DNA from: Actinomycetales bacterium
GTDB taxonomy: Bacteria; Actinomycetota; Actinomycetes; Mycobacteriales; Micromonosporaceae
DNA: 64,000 nt
Direction of reading: 5' to 3'
NCBI GenBank assembly: GCA_002919305.1
Contig: PKFB01000060.1
Location: 1-64,000 of the forward strand
Part shown: piece by piece, positions 51,769 through 61,004 of the stretch
How the letters are laid out: every line of letters starts with the position of its first letter
Position numbering within the stretch: position 1 is the first letter of the stretch
Translations under genes and position numbers: made by a program
Notes under the pieces: generated by a model
The model's input: the letters and a program-made list of their open reading frames with translations, nothing else
Told to the model about the DNA's origin: nothing
The model's database searches: none

Positions 51769-52908
51769 ATGGCTGACGCCGACACCACCAAGACCGACGC
51801 GCTTAGTTTGGACGATCCGTACACCGTCCCCACCCGGTACTGGCATTCGTTGCCCGACGGCAGGATCCAGTGCGACGTCTGCCCCCGGGCCTGCAAGCTG
51901 CGTGAAGGGCAGCGCGGCCTGTGCTTCGTCCGTGGTCGGATCGCTGACCAGATCGTGCTGGCTTCCTACGGGCGCTCCTCAGGCTTCTGCGTAGACCCGA
52001 TCGAAAAGAAACCCCTCAACCACTTCCTGCCGGGTACGCCGGTCCTCTCCTTCGGTACCGCCGGATGTAACCTCGCCTGCCGGTTCTGCCAGAACTGGGA
52101 CATCACCAAATCCCGCGAGATCGACACCCTGTCCTCGGCTGCCTCTCCTCTCACCCTGGCTAAGACCGCCGCTCGCCTGGGATGTCGTTCGGTGGCGTTC
52201 ACCTACAACGATCCAGTGATCTTCATGGAGTACGCCATCGACGTCGCCAAGGCCTGCCGGGAGCTGGGGATCAAGACGGTCGCGGTCAGCGCCGGCTACA
52301 TGAACCCCGCGCCGCGGGCGGAGTTCTACCAGTACATGGACGCGGCGAATATCGATCTGAAGGCGTTCACCGAGCAGTTTTATGAGAAGATCACCTTCGC
52401 GAAGCTCAGCGCGGTGCTGGAGACGCTGGAGTATCTGCGTCACGAGACGTCGGTGTGGCTGGAGGTCACAACGTTGCTCATACCCGGCCATAACGACTCC
52501 GACGCAGAGATCGCTGAGCAGTGCGCCTGGATCGCTTCCCGTCTTGGTAATGACGTCCCGCTGCACTTCACGGCTTTCCACCCGGATTTCAAGATGCGCA
52601 ATGTGCCGCGTACCCCACCGTCCACCCTGCGGCGGGCCCGCAAGATCGCACGCGAGCACGGCCTGCGGTACGTCTACACCGGAAACGTCCATGATCCCGA
52701 GGGGCAGACGACCCACTGCCCCGAATGCGACGCGGCGGTGGTGGTGCGGGATTGGTATCGGATCACCTCCTACCGCCTCACCGATTCCGGCGCTTGCGTG
52801 AACTGCGGAACCCAGATCCCTGGGGTCTATGACGGGCCCGTGGGGGACTGGGGTCCTCGTCGTCTCCCCCTGAAACTGGTCTCGGCGGGAAAGTCGGGAA
52901 AGTCATGA
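51769..52908 (+). CDS. amrS: AmmeMemoRadiSam system radical SAM enzyme (AmrS)
   Basis: This 379-residue radical SAM protein has the cluster motif C100-x3-C104-x2-C107 (GCNLACRFCQNW). An N-terminal Cys set (C35, C38, C42, C52 in CDVCPRACKLREGQRGLC) and a C-terminal zinc-ribbon-like pair (CPEC and CVNC) are present, all typical of AmrS. The physiological reaction is unknown. GGAGGCGAGC precedes the ATG. It overlaps the memo-like gene by 4 bp, so the two are translated together. Confidence 0.95.
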   Translation: MADADTTKTDALSLDDPYTVPTRYWHSLPDGRIQCDVCPRACKLREGQRGLCFVRGRIADQIVLASYGRSSGFCVDPIEKKPLNHFLPGTPVLSFGTAGCNLACRFCQNWDITKSREIDTLSSAASPLTLAKTAARLGCRSVAFTYNDPVIFMEYAIDVAKACRELGIKTVAVSAGYMNPAPRAEFYQYMDAANIDLKAFTEQFYEKITFAKLSAVLETLEYLRHETSVWLEVTTLLIPGHNDSDAEIAEQCAWIASRLGNDVPLHFTAFHPDFKMRNVPRTPPSTLRRARKIAREHGLRYVYTGNVHDPEGQTTHCPECDAAVVVRDWYRITSYRLTDSGACVNCGTQIPGVYDGPVGDWGPRRLPLKLVSAGKSGKS

Positions 52909-53768
52909 GCAACGACGACAAAGGTACGCCCACCGGGAAGGCCCGTAACGCCGCGGTGGCCGGCCGCTTCTACCCAGGTGAGGGCCCGACTTTGCGGAGC
53001 ATGGTGGAGAGGCTCTTGGCGGAGGTGCCCGATGCCTCCACCACCGCCATCAAGGGGGGCGGCGGCGACACCCCGCTCGACCCGTCCAAGGCCGTGGGCT
53101 ACGTGGTGCCGCACGCCGGCTACCGCTACTCGGGGCCGATCGCGGCTCGGGCGTACGCCCGCCTGCGTGCCCAAGCCGCGACGGTGCGCCGGATCGTGCT
53201 GGTCGGTCCATCGCACTTCGTGCGGCTGATGGGCTGCGCGGTCCCCACGACGGAGGTCTGGCGTACCCCGTTGGGGGAGGTGGCGGTGGACGTGGCCGCC
53301 TGCCGCGCCCTGGTTGACGCCGGCGCGGCGGCCTTTGACGACGCTCCCCACGCCCGGGAGCACTCTCTGGAGGTGCAGTTGCCGTTCCTGCAGGTGACTG
53401 TGCCCGACGTCGTTGTGGTGCCGGTCGCGGTTGGGATCACCGGGCCGGGGACGGTCGCGACGCTGCTGTCTGCGCTGGAGGCACCCGGTACCGTGGTGCT
53501 GTGTAGCACGGACCTGTCCCACTACCACGATCAAGCGACCGCGCAGCGGCTGGACCGGCGTACCGCGTCGGCTGTGATGCGACTGGACGCTTCCGCCATC
53601 GGGATCCGGGACGCCTGCGGAGTCTTCGCCCTGCGGGGGACGGTGGAGTGGGCGCGGCAGCGGGGATGGCGCCCTGAGCTGCTGGATCTGCGTACCTCCG
53701 CCGACACCATGGGGGACCCCACGCGGGTGGTGGGTTACCCCGCCTTCGCCTTCCACCCCACCGCCTGA
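52905..53768 (+). CDS. amrB: AmmeMemoRadiSam system protein B (MEMO1-like)
   Basis: A MEMO1/dioxygenase-fold protein of 287 residues: AVAGRFYPGEGPTLRSMVERLL, VVPHAGYRYSGPIAARAYARL, VGPSHF, HAREHSLEVQLPFLQ, and CSTDLSHYHD. His and Asp metal-site residues of the family are visible (PHAGY, SHF, REHS, DLSHY). Human MEMO1 binds copper or iron; the bacterial role is unknown. The third usual partner, the AMMECR1-like protein A, is not adjacent. Confidence 0.93.
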   Translation: MSNDDKGTPTGKARNAAVAGRFYPGEGPTLRSMVERLLAEVPDASTTAIKGGGGDTPLDPSKAVGYVVPHAGYRYSGPIAARAYARLRAQAATVRRIVLVGPSHFVRLMGCAVPTTEVWRTPLGEVAVDVAACRALVDAGAAAFDDAPHAREHSLEVQLPFLQVTVPDVVVVPVAVGITGPGTVATLLSALEAPGTVVLCSTDLSHYHDQATAQRLDRRTASAVMRLDASAIGIRDACGVFALRGTVEWARQRGWRPELLDLRTSADTMGDPTRVVGYPAFAFHPTA

Positions 53769-53776
53769 CCCGCAGC

Positions 53777-53816
53777 GGTAACGCGTCTGCACGGGCGAGC
53801 CTGAAGGCGTTACGCC
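53777..53816. terminator. Weak hairpin between convergent amrB and ABC permease genes
   Basis: GGTAACGC can pair with GCGTTACG across about 24 nt in the 55-bp gap between the two convergent stops. The loop is long, so this is only a candidate. Confidence 0.3.
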
Positions 53817-53823
53817 GGAATCT

Positions 53824-55455
53824 CTAAGCCGGAGTGAGGTCGCGACGGCGGTGCAGAAGCACCCCGACCACGGTCAACCCGATGGCGATCGTGGACAGCA
53901 CGAGCAGCGGTGACGCGGTGACCTCCTCAACCGGCACGTTCGGGATGTGAGCGAACGGCGAGAGGTTCAGCACCGCCTGCGGCAGCTCCAGCAGCTCGCC
54001 GATCTGCTCCAGCAGGAGGCAGATCATGAAGCTCGCCCAGGACACGGCGGTCACCCACCGAGGCAGCAGACCGAACAGCGCCGCGGACAGACCGGCCAGC
54101 ACAATGACGGCGGGCAGCTGCGCCAGGGCGGCGCCGGTGAGACGGAGGAGCTGCCCCCACAGATCAGCGGCGATGAGCCCGTACGTCAGGCCCACGGTCA
54201 CCCCCGCGGTGAGCAGGAGAACGACGACACCGGCCAGTACGCATACCAGGTGACTGAGCATCCAGCGGGGGCGGCTCACGGCGGCGGCCAGCACCGGTTC
54301 CAGGCGGCCACTGGCCTCCTCAGTACGCGTCCGCAACAGCGCCTGCACCGCGTACCCGGCGACGGCCAGCCCGAACAGCCCCATGCAGTACGCCAGGTAG
54401 GCGTCGAGCAGGGCGTCGGTGCCTCCCATTTGGGTGAAGTACTCCGCAATCGCGTCGCTGGTCTCGGCGAAATCGTCGATTTCGTCGCTCACGGTGCCGA
54501 ACGCCAACCCCAAGACCGCTATCGCGATCGTCCAACCAAGGAGCACCCCTCGGTGCAGCCGCCAGGCCAGCCCGATCGGGCTCAGCAGCCACCGGGGAGC
54601 GGTGCGGGGGCCACGCCGGGCCGGCACCATGCCCATGCCGACGTCCCGGTGTGCGGTCAGGAGGAAGGCGAATCCGACCGCGACCAGGAAGAACCCGACC
54701 AGAATGCCAAACGGCCACCATCGCGGGGAGTCATAGGGGTGGATCTGCTGGGCCCATCCGATCGGTGACAGCCAGGAAACCCAGCCGCTGTCCATCGCCA
54801 AGCCGTCGGGGCGAGGAGCCCCAGTGACGTCACCGATTGCGCGAAGCAGGAACGCGCCGCCGAGCACCGCCGCGGTCAAGCCGTTGGCGCCGCGGGCGCT
54901 TTCGGGGATTTGAGCCGCTATTGCGCCGATCGCCGCGAAACTGATACCGACACCGGCCAGGGCGAGCCCCATGGCGACCGAGCCTGACCCCGGCAAGCCG
55001 CTGGCCACCAGCACTCCGGTCGCCCCACCGGCCAGCACCAGATTGGTGCCGACGGTCACGATCAGGGCGGCGGTCAGCGGGGCATGGCGCCCCACCACAC
55101 CGGCGCCGATCAGCTCTGAGCGGCCGGTCTCCTCGTTCTGGCGGGTGTGGCGAACCACCGTCATCCCGCTCATCAGCGCCACAATCACCGACAGGAACAC
55201 GAACGTCTCAGCGGCGACGATCGAGCCGAGACTGGGGCCGGCGATAGCGCCATTGAAAGCGCGGGCGACCGCGCTGGCGACGTTGGTGGTGGCGTAGGAC
55301 AGTTGCTCTTGGTGGGTGTCGTAGATGCCCGTCACGCTGGAGGTCAGGGCGGCCAGCACACCGACGATCACGACGAGCCAGATGGGCAGCTGGATGCGGT
55401 CCCGGCGCAACGCCAGCTGGACCAGCCGCCCGGTGCCGGTGAATGCCGTCATCAC
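53824..55455 (-). CDS. ABC exporter permease (polyketide-antibiotic/TetB type)
   Basis: The 543-residue permease has about 12 membrane helices in two halves of ABC-2 type (for example [17 protein letters not shown] and [21 protein letters not shown]). The cytoplasmic loop [21 protein letters not shown] and the [22 protein letters not shown]-type loop (here [16 protein letters not shown]) are typical of exporters of polyketide antibiotics. Its start overlaps the ATPase gene by 4 bp. Substrate is unknown; a drug or lipid efflux role follows from family and the adjacent TetR regulator. Confidence 0.92.
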   Translation of the reverse strand: MMTAFTGTGRLVQLALRRDRIQLPIWLVVIVGVLAALTSSVTGIYDTHQEQLSYATTNVASAVARAFNGAIAGPSLGSIVAAETFVFLSVIVALMSGMTVVRHTRQNEETGRSELIGAGVVGRHAPLTAALIVTVGTNLVLAGGATGVLVASGLPGSGSVAMGLALAGVGISFAAIGAIAAQIPESARGANGLTAAVLGGAFLLRAIGDVTGAPRPDGLAMDSGWVSWLSPIGWAQQIHPYDSPRWWPFGILVGFFLVAVGFAFLLTAHRDVGMGMVPARRGPRTAPRWLLSPIGLAWRLHRGVLLGWTIAIAVLGLAFGTVSDEIDDFAETSDAIAEYFTQMGGTDALLDAYLAYCMGLFGLAVAGYAVQALLRTRTEEASGRLEPVLAAAVSRPRWMLSHLVCVLAGVVVLLLTAGVTVGLTYGLIAADLWGQLLRLTGAALAQLPAVIVLAGLSAALFGLLPRWVTAVSWASFMICLLLEQIGELLELPQAVLNLSPFAHIPNVPVEEVTASPLLVLSTIAIGLTVVGVLLHRRRDLTPA

Positions 55456-56381
55456 GCACCTGCCCGTTGAGCCACACCGGTGGTGACCCGGTCGTTGCCG
55501 TGGTCGTAGTGGCGCAGAAACAGCTCCTCCAGCGTGGGCGGAGTGCTGGTGAGGCTGCGGATCCCGAACCGGGTCAGATGCCGCAGGGTGTGATCGAGTG
55601 CGTCCGTGTCGACCTGGAACCGCGCGTAATGACTGTTGACCAGGCTCAGGTCGTGGACTCCCGGCAGCTCATCCAGTCCGGACAAGGGTTCGGCGGTCTC
55701 CACCGATACGGAGGTGCGGGTCAGGTGTCGCAGCTCGGCGAGCGTACCGGTGTCCACACGCTTCCCGTCCCGGATCATGGTGACCCGGTCGCAGAGCGCC
55801 TCCACCTCGGCGAGGATGTGGCTGGAGAGCAGAACCGTGCGGCCATCCCGCTTGAGCTCTCGGACGCACTCCTGGAAGACCGCTTCCATCAACGGATCCA
55901 AACCCGAGGTGGGTTCGTCCAGGATGAACAGCTCCACATCGGAGGCGAAGGCGGCCACGATCGCCACCTTCTGCCGGTTGCCTTTGGAGTAGGTGCGGCA
56001 CTTCTTAGTGGGATCGAGGGCGAAGCGTTCCAGCAGCTCATCTCGTCGGACTGGATCCAGGCCGCCGCGTAACGCACCGAATAGGTCGATGGCCTCTCCG
56101 CCGGAGAGGTTGGGCCACAGGTTGACGTCACCGGGGACGTAGGCCAAACGGCGGTGCAGAGCGACCGCGTCGTGCCAGGGATCTTTGCCCAGGACACTGA
56201 CCTCTCCGGAGTCCTTGCGCAACAGCCCAAGCAACACCCGGATGGTGGTCGATTTACCCGCGCCGTTGGGGCCGAGGAAGCCGTGGACCTCGCCAGTGGC
56301 GACCTCCAGATCTAGCTGGTCCAGAGCTCGGGTGGTCCCGAAGTTCTTCACCAGTTTCGATACCGAGATGGCGACCGTCAT
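55452..56381 (-). CDS. ABC exporter ATP-binding protein
   Basis: The 309-residue ABC ATPase has Walker [10 protein letters not shown], a Q-loop (GLLRKDSG), signature [15 protein letters not shown] (variant of LSGGQ), Walker [13 protein letters not shown], and H-loop [13 protein letters not shown]. The C-terminal ~80-residue extension is common in DrrA-type drug exporters. It pairs with the overlapping permease gene. Transcription starts from the region with two TetR-type operators. Confidence 0.95.
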   Translation of the reverse strand: MTVAISVSKLVKNFGTTRALDQLDLEVATGEVHGFLGPNGAGKSTTIRVLLGLLRKDSGEVSVLGKDPWHDAVALHRRLAYVPGDVNLWPNLSGGEAIDLFGALRGGLDPVRRDELLERFALDPTKKCRTYSKGNRQKVAIVAAFASDVELFILDEPTSGLDPLMEAVFQECVRELKRDGRTVLLSSHILAEVEALCDRVTMIRDGKRVDTGTLAELRHLTRTSVSVETAEPLSGLDELPGVHDLSLVNSHYARFQVDTDALDHTLRHLTRFGIRSLTSTPPTLEELFLRHYDHGNDRVTTGVAQRAGA

Positions 56382-56390
56382 GTCTCACAC

Positions 56391-56413
56391 AGTACTGACC
56401 ATCGGTCAGTGCT
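56391..56413. promoter_or_regulatory. TetR operator 1 in the ABC-tetR divergent promoter
   Basis: AGTACTGACC-ATC-GGTCAGTGCT is an inverted repeat with nine of ten arm positions matching. The core is ACTGACC-N3-GGTCAGT. It is 10 bp upstream of the ABC ATPase start. Confidence 0.8.
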
Positions 56414-56424
56414 GCCAAGAGGAA

Positions 56425-56441
56425 ACTGTCCGTCGGTAAGT
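56425..56441. promoter_or_regulatory. TetR operator 2 (imperfect copy)
   Basis: ACTGTCC-GTC-GGTAAGT repeats the operator 1 core with the same 3-bp spacing and one mismatch per arm. Centres are 31 bp apart, about three helical turns, so two regulator dimers could bind the same face. Confidence 0.65.
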
Positions 56442-56467
56442 GATCTCACAGAGCGATAGAGTCGGCG

Positions 56468-57310
56468 GTGATGAGTGAGCAGCCCACCGTTGACACCCGT
56501 GAGCGGATCCTGCAGACGGCGATGGATCTGTTCATGGAGCGCGGCTACGTGCGGACCTCGCTGCGCCAAATCGCCGAAACCCTGGGATTGAGCAAACCGG
56601 CGGTCCTCTACCACTTCCGCAGCAAGAGCCAGATCATGGTGGCGCTGGTCGAACCGCTTGTAATGGAGCTGGAGCAGACCCTCGATCGGGCGGAGCGGAT
56701 CCCGGACCGATTAACCGCCCGGTGGACTGCACTGGCAGGCACGGTGGATGTCTATCTCCGACATGTCAATCGGATCCGGCTGCTGATGCAGAACGTCAGC
56801 ATCTTCAGCCATGAACCGATCATCAGCCGGCTGGTGCAGATCCCCACACGCGCCAACCACATCATTGCCGGTCCTGACGCTGGAGTGATCGAACAGATAC
56901 GCGCTTTCCAGGCGTTCGCGGCGATCGGGGATCCCCTGGTGTTCGCTACCGGGGTTCCCGAAAAGGTGCTTCGGCGGGAGGTGTTGGAGGGGGCCCGGCT
57001 CATCCTTGGGGATCCTGAGATCCCACCTCAGGTGTTGGAGGCGATGGAGCGGGCCGGAGAGGAGCCGACGGCGGGCGTACCGGGTGTCCCCATCCGTCCC
57101 GAGAATGCGGAAACACACCCTGCTGGCCTGTCTCGGCGGCGAGGGGGCGGACGCCCGCGCGTGATGAGTGAGGAGAAGGTGGCCGTGGCTCGGCGGATGT
57201 ACGCCACGGGAGCGCACAGCGTGAATGAGATCGCCGCGCATTTGGGGGTGTCTCGGGCGACCGTGTACCGCTACCTGGATGGAGCCTCGGTCGCGTCTCA
57301 TTACTCGTGA
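56468..57310 (+). CDS. TetR-family regulator fused to a resolvase-type HTH
   Basis: Residues ~10-60 are a TetR HTH (TRERILQTAMDLFMERGYVRTSLRQIAETLGLSKPAVLYHFRSKSQ) followed by a ligand/dimer domain to ~200. After a linker (~200-232), residues ~233-272 read GGRPRVMSEEKVAVARRMYATG to SVNEIAAHLGVSRATVYRYL. This is a near-perfect C-terminal HTH of Hin/resolvase recombinases. The frame is continuous; GTG 56468 or ATG 56471 may start it. The 280-residue length is long for TetR. It is divergent from the ABC exporter genes and two matched palindromes lie between, so it very likely represses them. The second HTH's target is unknown. Confidence 0.9.
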   Translation: MMSEQPTVDTRERILQTAMDLFMERGYVRTSLRQIAETLGLSKPAVLYHFRSKSQIMVALVEPLVMELEQTLDRAERIPDRLTARWTALAGTVDVYLRHVNRIRLLMQNVSIFSHEPIISRLVQIPTRANHIIAGPDAGVIEQIRAFQAFAAIGDPLVFATGVPEKVLRREVLEGARLILGDPEIPPQVLEAMERAGEEPTAGVPGVPIRPENAETHPAGLSRRRGGGRPRVMSEEKVAVARRMYATGAHSVNEIAAHLGVSRATVYRYLDGASVASHYS

Positions 57311-57385
57311 TCCGTGTTTTGAGACTGATTTCGATACCTATTTTGAGACGGTGATCTCGTTCGGGTACGCGGCGCCGGTCACGGG

Positions 57386-58009
57386 ATGCGGCCCACGGGA
57401 TCCGCGGTGAACGCAATGCCCGACGAATCTGCACGCGTCTATCTAGATGTGACCTACTCCAGCGACGGAGAATCCGTCACGTTTGAGGAGTTCGTGACCG
57501 GACGGCTTCCCGCACTACTGCGTTACGCGGTGATGCTCACCGGTGACGCGTACCTGGCCGAGGACGTCGTCCAGGAAACCCTGGTGCGGGTTCAGCTCAA
57601 ATGGCGTCGGGTCAGACGCAGCCAGCAGCCCGAGCTTTACGTCCGGCGGATGCTCACGAACGTCTTCCTGAGCTGGCGTCGGACCAGTTGGTTCCGGCGT
57701 ACCATCCTGCGGTCCGATCCGGTCAGCCAGGAACGGGAAGCCGCCGTCCACGACCACGCCCAAGACTGTGCTGAGCGGGACGAGATGTGGCTGCGGTTAG
57801 CGACCCTGCCCCGCCGGCAACGCGCCGCGATCGTGCTGCGCTACTACGAGAACCTGAGTGATCAAGAAATCGCCGCCGTGCTCAACTGCGCGGTGAGCAC
57901 CGTCCGAGCACACATCTCCCGCGCCCTGACCACGCTGCGGACGACCATGACCCACCCGGCGCCGCAGCCGCATCCCCATCTCACTGAGGCCCCGGGAGGG
58001 AGTCGATGA
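57386..58009 (+). CDS. SigE-family ECF RNA polymerase sigma factor
   Basis: Regions 2 and 4 of an ECF sigma factor are clear: FEEFVTGRLPALLRYAVMLTGDAYLAEDVVQETLVRVQLKW, and LPRRQRAAIVLRYYENLSDQEIAAVLNCAVSTVRAHISRAL. It is about 207 residues; the start may instead be the ATG at 57416. The DExx-rich FEEFV opening marks the actinobacterial SigE (sigma-70 factor, sigma-E family) group. Its stop overlaps the next start by 4 bp, so the downstream anchored protein is its likely anti-sigma or partner. Confidence 0.92.
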   Translation: MRPTGSAVNAMPDESARVYLDVTYSSDGESVTFEEFVTGRLPALLRYAVMLTGDAYLAEDVVQETLVRVQLKWRRVRRSQQPELYVRRMLTNVFLSWRRTSWFRRTILRSDPVSQEREAAVHDHAQDCAERDEMWLRLATLPRRQRAAIVLRYYENLSDQEIAAVLNCAVSTVRAHISRALTTLRTTMTHPAPQPHPHLTEAPGGSR

Positions 58010-59016
58010 ACATCGAAGATCGACTGCGGGACTCGTTCGCACGGCATGAACGTTTGGCGTCTGTCCCGGCGGACCTGATGGAGCGCGTCCGCATCTGCGC
58101 GCGCCGCCGGCGTCGGTGGGCCCGGGTGCGGATGATGGCGGCTGCCGTGATCGGTGTCCTCGCCCTGCTGCTCCCGATAGGGTGGCTCACCCGTCCCACG
58201 GCCGAATCGGATCCCGGTCCCGCTGTTGACGTTTCTCCGGCGCCGCTTCCATCTGAACAACTGAGCGAGTCGGTGAACCTGCTGCTGATCGGCGCCGATC
58301 AGACCGTCGAAGACGAGGCCATCCGGGCCGACGTGGTGATGTTCGTGCATGTCTTCGCGGACGGCACCAACCTGGACGTGATCTTGATTCCTCAAGACAT
58401 CCTGCTCCCGATTCCTGGACACGGCGACGGACTGCTCTCCACCACGCTCGCGCTGGGCGGCGTCGAACTGACCGAACGCACCGTGGAGGAGTTCGCCGCC
58501 GTAGAGATCGACCACGTGGCGCGGCTGGAGATGCCGGTCTTGGAGCCACTCACCAACGCGGTGGGTGGGGTCGAGATGTGCGTGGAGCCCACCGCGGACG
58601 GGGAGGAGGTCTGGAAATCCTCCTATCCCCCGTATCGGGAGTTCCAAGCCGGCTGCCAGGAGCTGGACGGTGCGGCAGCGGTGGACTATCTGCGGGAGCG
58701 GCACCAATTCGCAGAGGGGGAGCAGAGCCGACTGCGGCACCTGAAGGAATACATAGTGAGCTTCCTCACCAGTGTCGGGCAGGCCGGTCTGCTCACCGAT
58801 CTGGGGCGGATCCAGCGGCTGTACCGGGAGATCCAGCACTCCCTGACCCTCAGCACGGACTTCCCGCTGTTGGCGCTGACGTCGCTGCTGGCGAATCTGC
58901 CCGCCGATGGTCTGACGATCCGGATCCTCGCCGCTACCACACAAACATCCGGAGATGTCCGATACCAGGTTCCCATCGATTCAGAGGTGGACAGGCTATT
59001 TACCCCCTACCGCTGA
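58006..59016 (+). CDS. Membrane-anchored protein with degenerate LCP-like ectodomain, coupled to sigma factor
   Basis: A basic cytoplasmic stretch (1-42) and one helix (~43-61) precede an extracytoplasmic LytR-CpsA-Psr-like domain. It has NLLLIGADQ at ~91-99, then R107-A-D109 in the conserved RxD position, but I-P-Q130-D131 where LCP enzymes have I-P-R-D. A later LRERHQFAEGEQSRLRHLKEYI matches the YxRxR...DxxRxxRQ helix. LCP enzymes attach polymers to peptidoglycan. With a key Arg replaced this may be a sensor or an anti-sigma. The 4-bp overlap with the sigma gene supports that role. Confidence 0.8.
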   Translation: MNIEDRLRDSFARHERLASVPADLMERVRICARRRRRWARVRMMAAAVIGVLALLLPIGWLTRPTAESDPGPAVDVSPAPLPSEQLSESVNLLLIGADQTVEDEAIRADVVMFVHVFADGTNLDVILIPQDILLPIPGHGDGLLSTTLALGGVELTERTVEEFAAVEIDHVARLEMPVLEPLTNAVGGVEMCVEPTADGEEVWKSSYPPYREFQAGCQELDGAAAVDYLRERHQFAEGEQSRLRHLKEYIVSFLTSVGQAGLLTDLGRIQRLYREIQHSLTLSTDFPLLALTSLLANLPADGLTIRILAATTQTSGDVRYQVPIDSEVDRLFTPYR

Positions 59017-59076
59017 GCAGCGGTGTGGGGAACCGAGCTGGTTGACCTGTCGCAGGGGCTGACGGCTGAACGGTGA

Positions 59077-59133
59077 CCGGGATCCGGCGGGCCATGACCG
59101 GTGAGGCCACGGCGTCGAGCCGCCGGATCCCGG
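59077..59133. terminator. Bidirectional hairpin between LCP-like gene and acidic-protein gene
   Basis: CCGGGATCCGGCGG and CCGCCGGATCCCGG form a 14-bp perfect inverted repeat with a 29-nt loop. It sits between two convergent stops and is probably a shared terminator. Confidence 0.7.
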
Positions 59134-59142
59134 ACCTGGGCG

Positions 59143-59367
59143 TCAGCGGTAGTAGTCGTCTTCCTCGTCCGTGACCACCAGACGCTGCTCGATGGCGTCG
59201 TAATCGTCGACCTCGAAGCCACTGACCGAAGGGATCGGCTCGTCATCGGGCCGGACGGGCCTCGCTTGCTCCAGCACGTCGGCCTCGGGAGCCTCCGGGT
59301 CCACCTCGGCCAGCTCATCGGTCAGAGCGACGTCTTCCTCAGCCCACTCCGATTCCGTCTCCGTCAT
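59143..59367 (-). CDS. Small acidic protein of unknown function
   Basis: From the ATG at 59367 the product is 74 residues and rich in Asp/Glu: MTETESEWAEEDVALTDELAE, PEADVLEQARPVRPDDEPIPSV, ending VTDEEDDYYR. A PEADVLEQAR motif of this kind recurs in small actinobacterial proteins of unknown role. The longer upstream extension to 59721 runs through non-coding DNA. It converges on the LCP-like gene and lies opposite fba. Confidence 0.7.
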   Translation of the reverse strand: MTETESEWAEEDVALTDELAEVDPEAPEADVLEQARPVRPDDEPIPSVSGFEVDDYDAIEQRLVVTDEEDDYYR

Positions 59368-59736
59368 GTCGCCTCCGGCTTGCCGTCCGTCGAATCGGTC
59401 ACATGGCTTTAGGCCATTTCGGTCACACCACCGCCAGTGCTCGCGAGACAAGTACAGGGCGGCTATTCCGGCGTACCCTTCCACCGTATGGTCAACCCTC
59501 GACGGCAGCATGTGTTCACGCTCACCGCGGACGTCGGTGGGCCAGGGCTCCCGTAAGGCGCGCTCCAGCCCTTGGGTTCGGGTGTCCTGAGCGCTCTGAG
59601 CGAGGTGGCGGCGTGGACACGTGATCCGCCGAGCACGACATGTGGCCACGTTCCTGGGACATACTGCCCTGCGGGATACTGCGGGTGAGAGGACAGCGGA
59701 GTCCCGCATCGCACAGAGCAATTACGAGGAGGGGCA
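59368..59736. other. Intergenic region before fba
   Basis: The 369 bp hold no convincing gene. They should contain promoters for the small acidic protein (minus) and fba (plus). A strong GAGGAGGGGC ribosome site lies just before the fba ATG. No operator was recognised. Confidence 0.6.
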
Positions 59737-60762
<1,026 letters not shown>

Positions 60763-60785
60763 TCCGGCCGCCGGTGCCACGGTCA

Positions 60786-60803
60786 CCGGTACCGCGGTAC
60801 CGG
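60786..60803 (+). terminator. Palindromic hairpin after fba
   Basis: CCGGTACC-GC-GGTACCGG is a perfect 8-bp inverted repeat 23 bp after the fba stop, with partly extendable arms (GTGCC/GGCAC). It has no T tract. The remaining 200 bp to the LOG-family gene carry nothing recognisable. Confidence 0.55.
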
Positions 60804-61004
60804 CACGACGCCGGCCGGCGTAACGCGACGTGTGCGTGGTCGGGGCGGTGAGGCGTGTCCACGCAAGGTCCACGCGAGGGCCTATGCAAGGGCACGTGTC
60901 ACCGACCCGGCCACGCGTCGTGTTCTGCCCAGGAGCGGGGCCGAGGAAATCATGGGCCGTGTGCTTAAGGTCGCTGCTGAGCCCGCGCCGCCTCGGCCGA
61001 CGCG

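Noticed and set aside
59368-59721. N-terminal extension of the small acidic protein
   Set aside because: Its composition is unrelated to the acidic core, it has Cys/Arg-rich shadow character, and it overlaps the fba promoter; the ATG at 59367 is the natural start.
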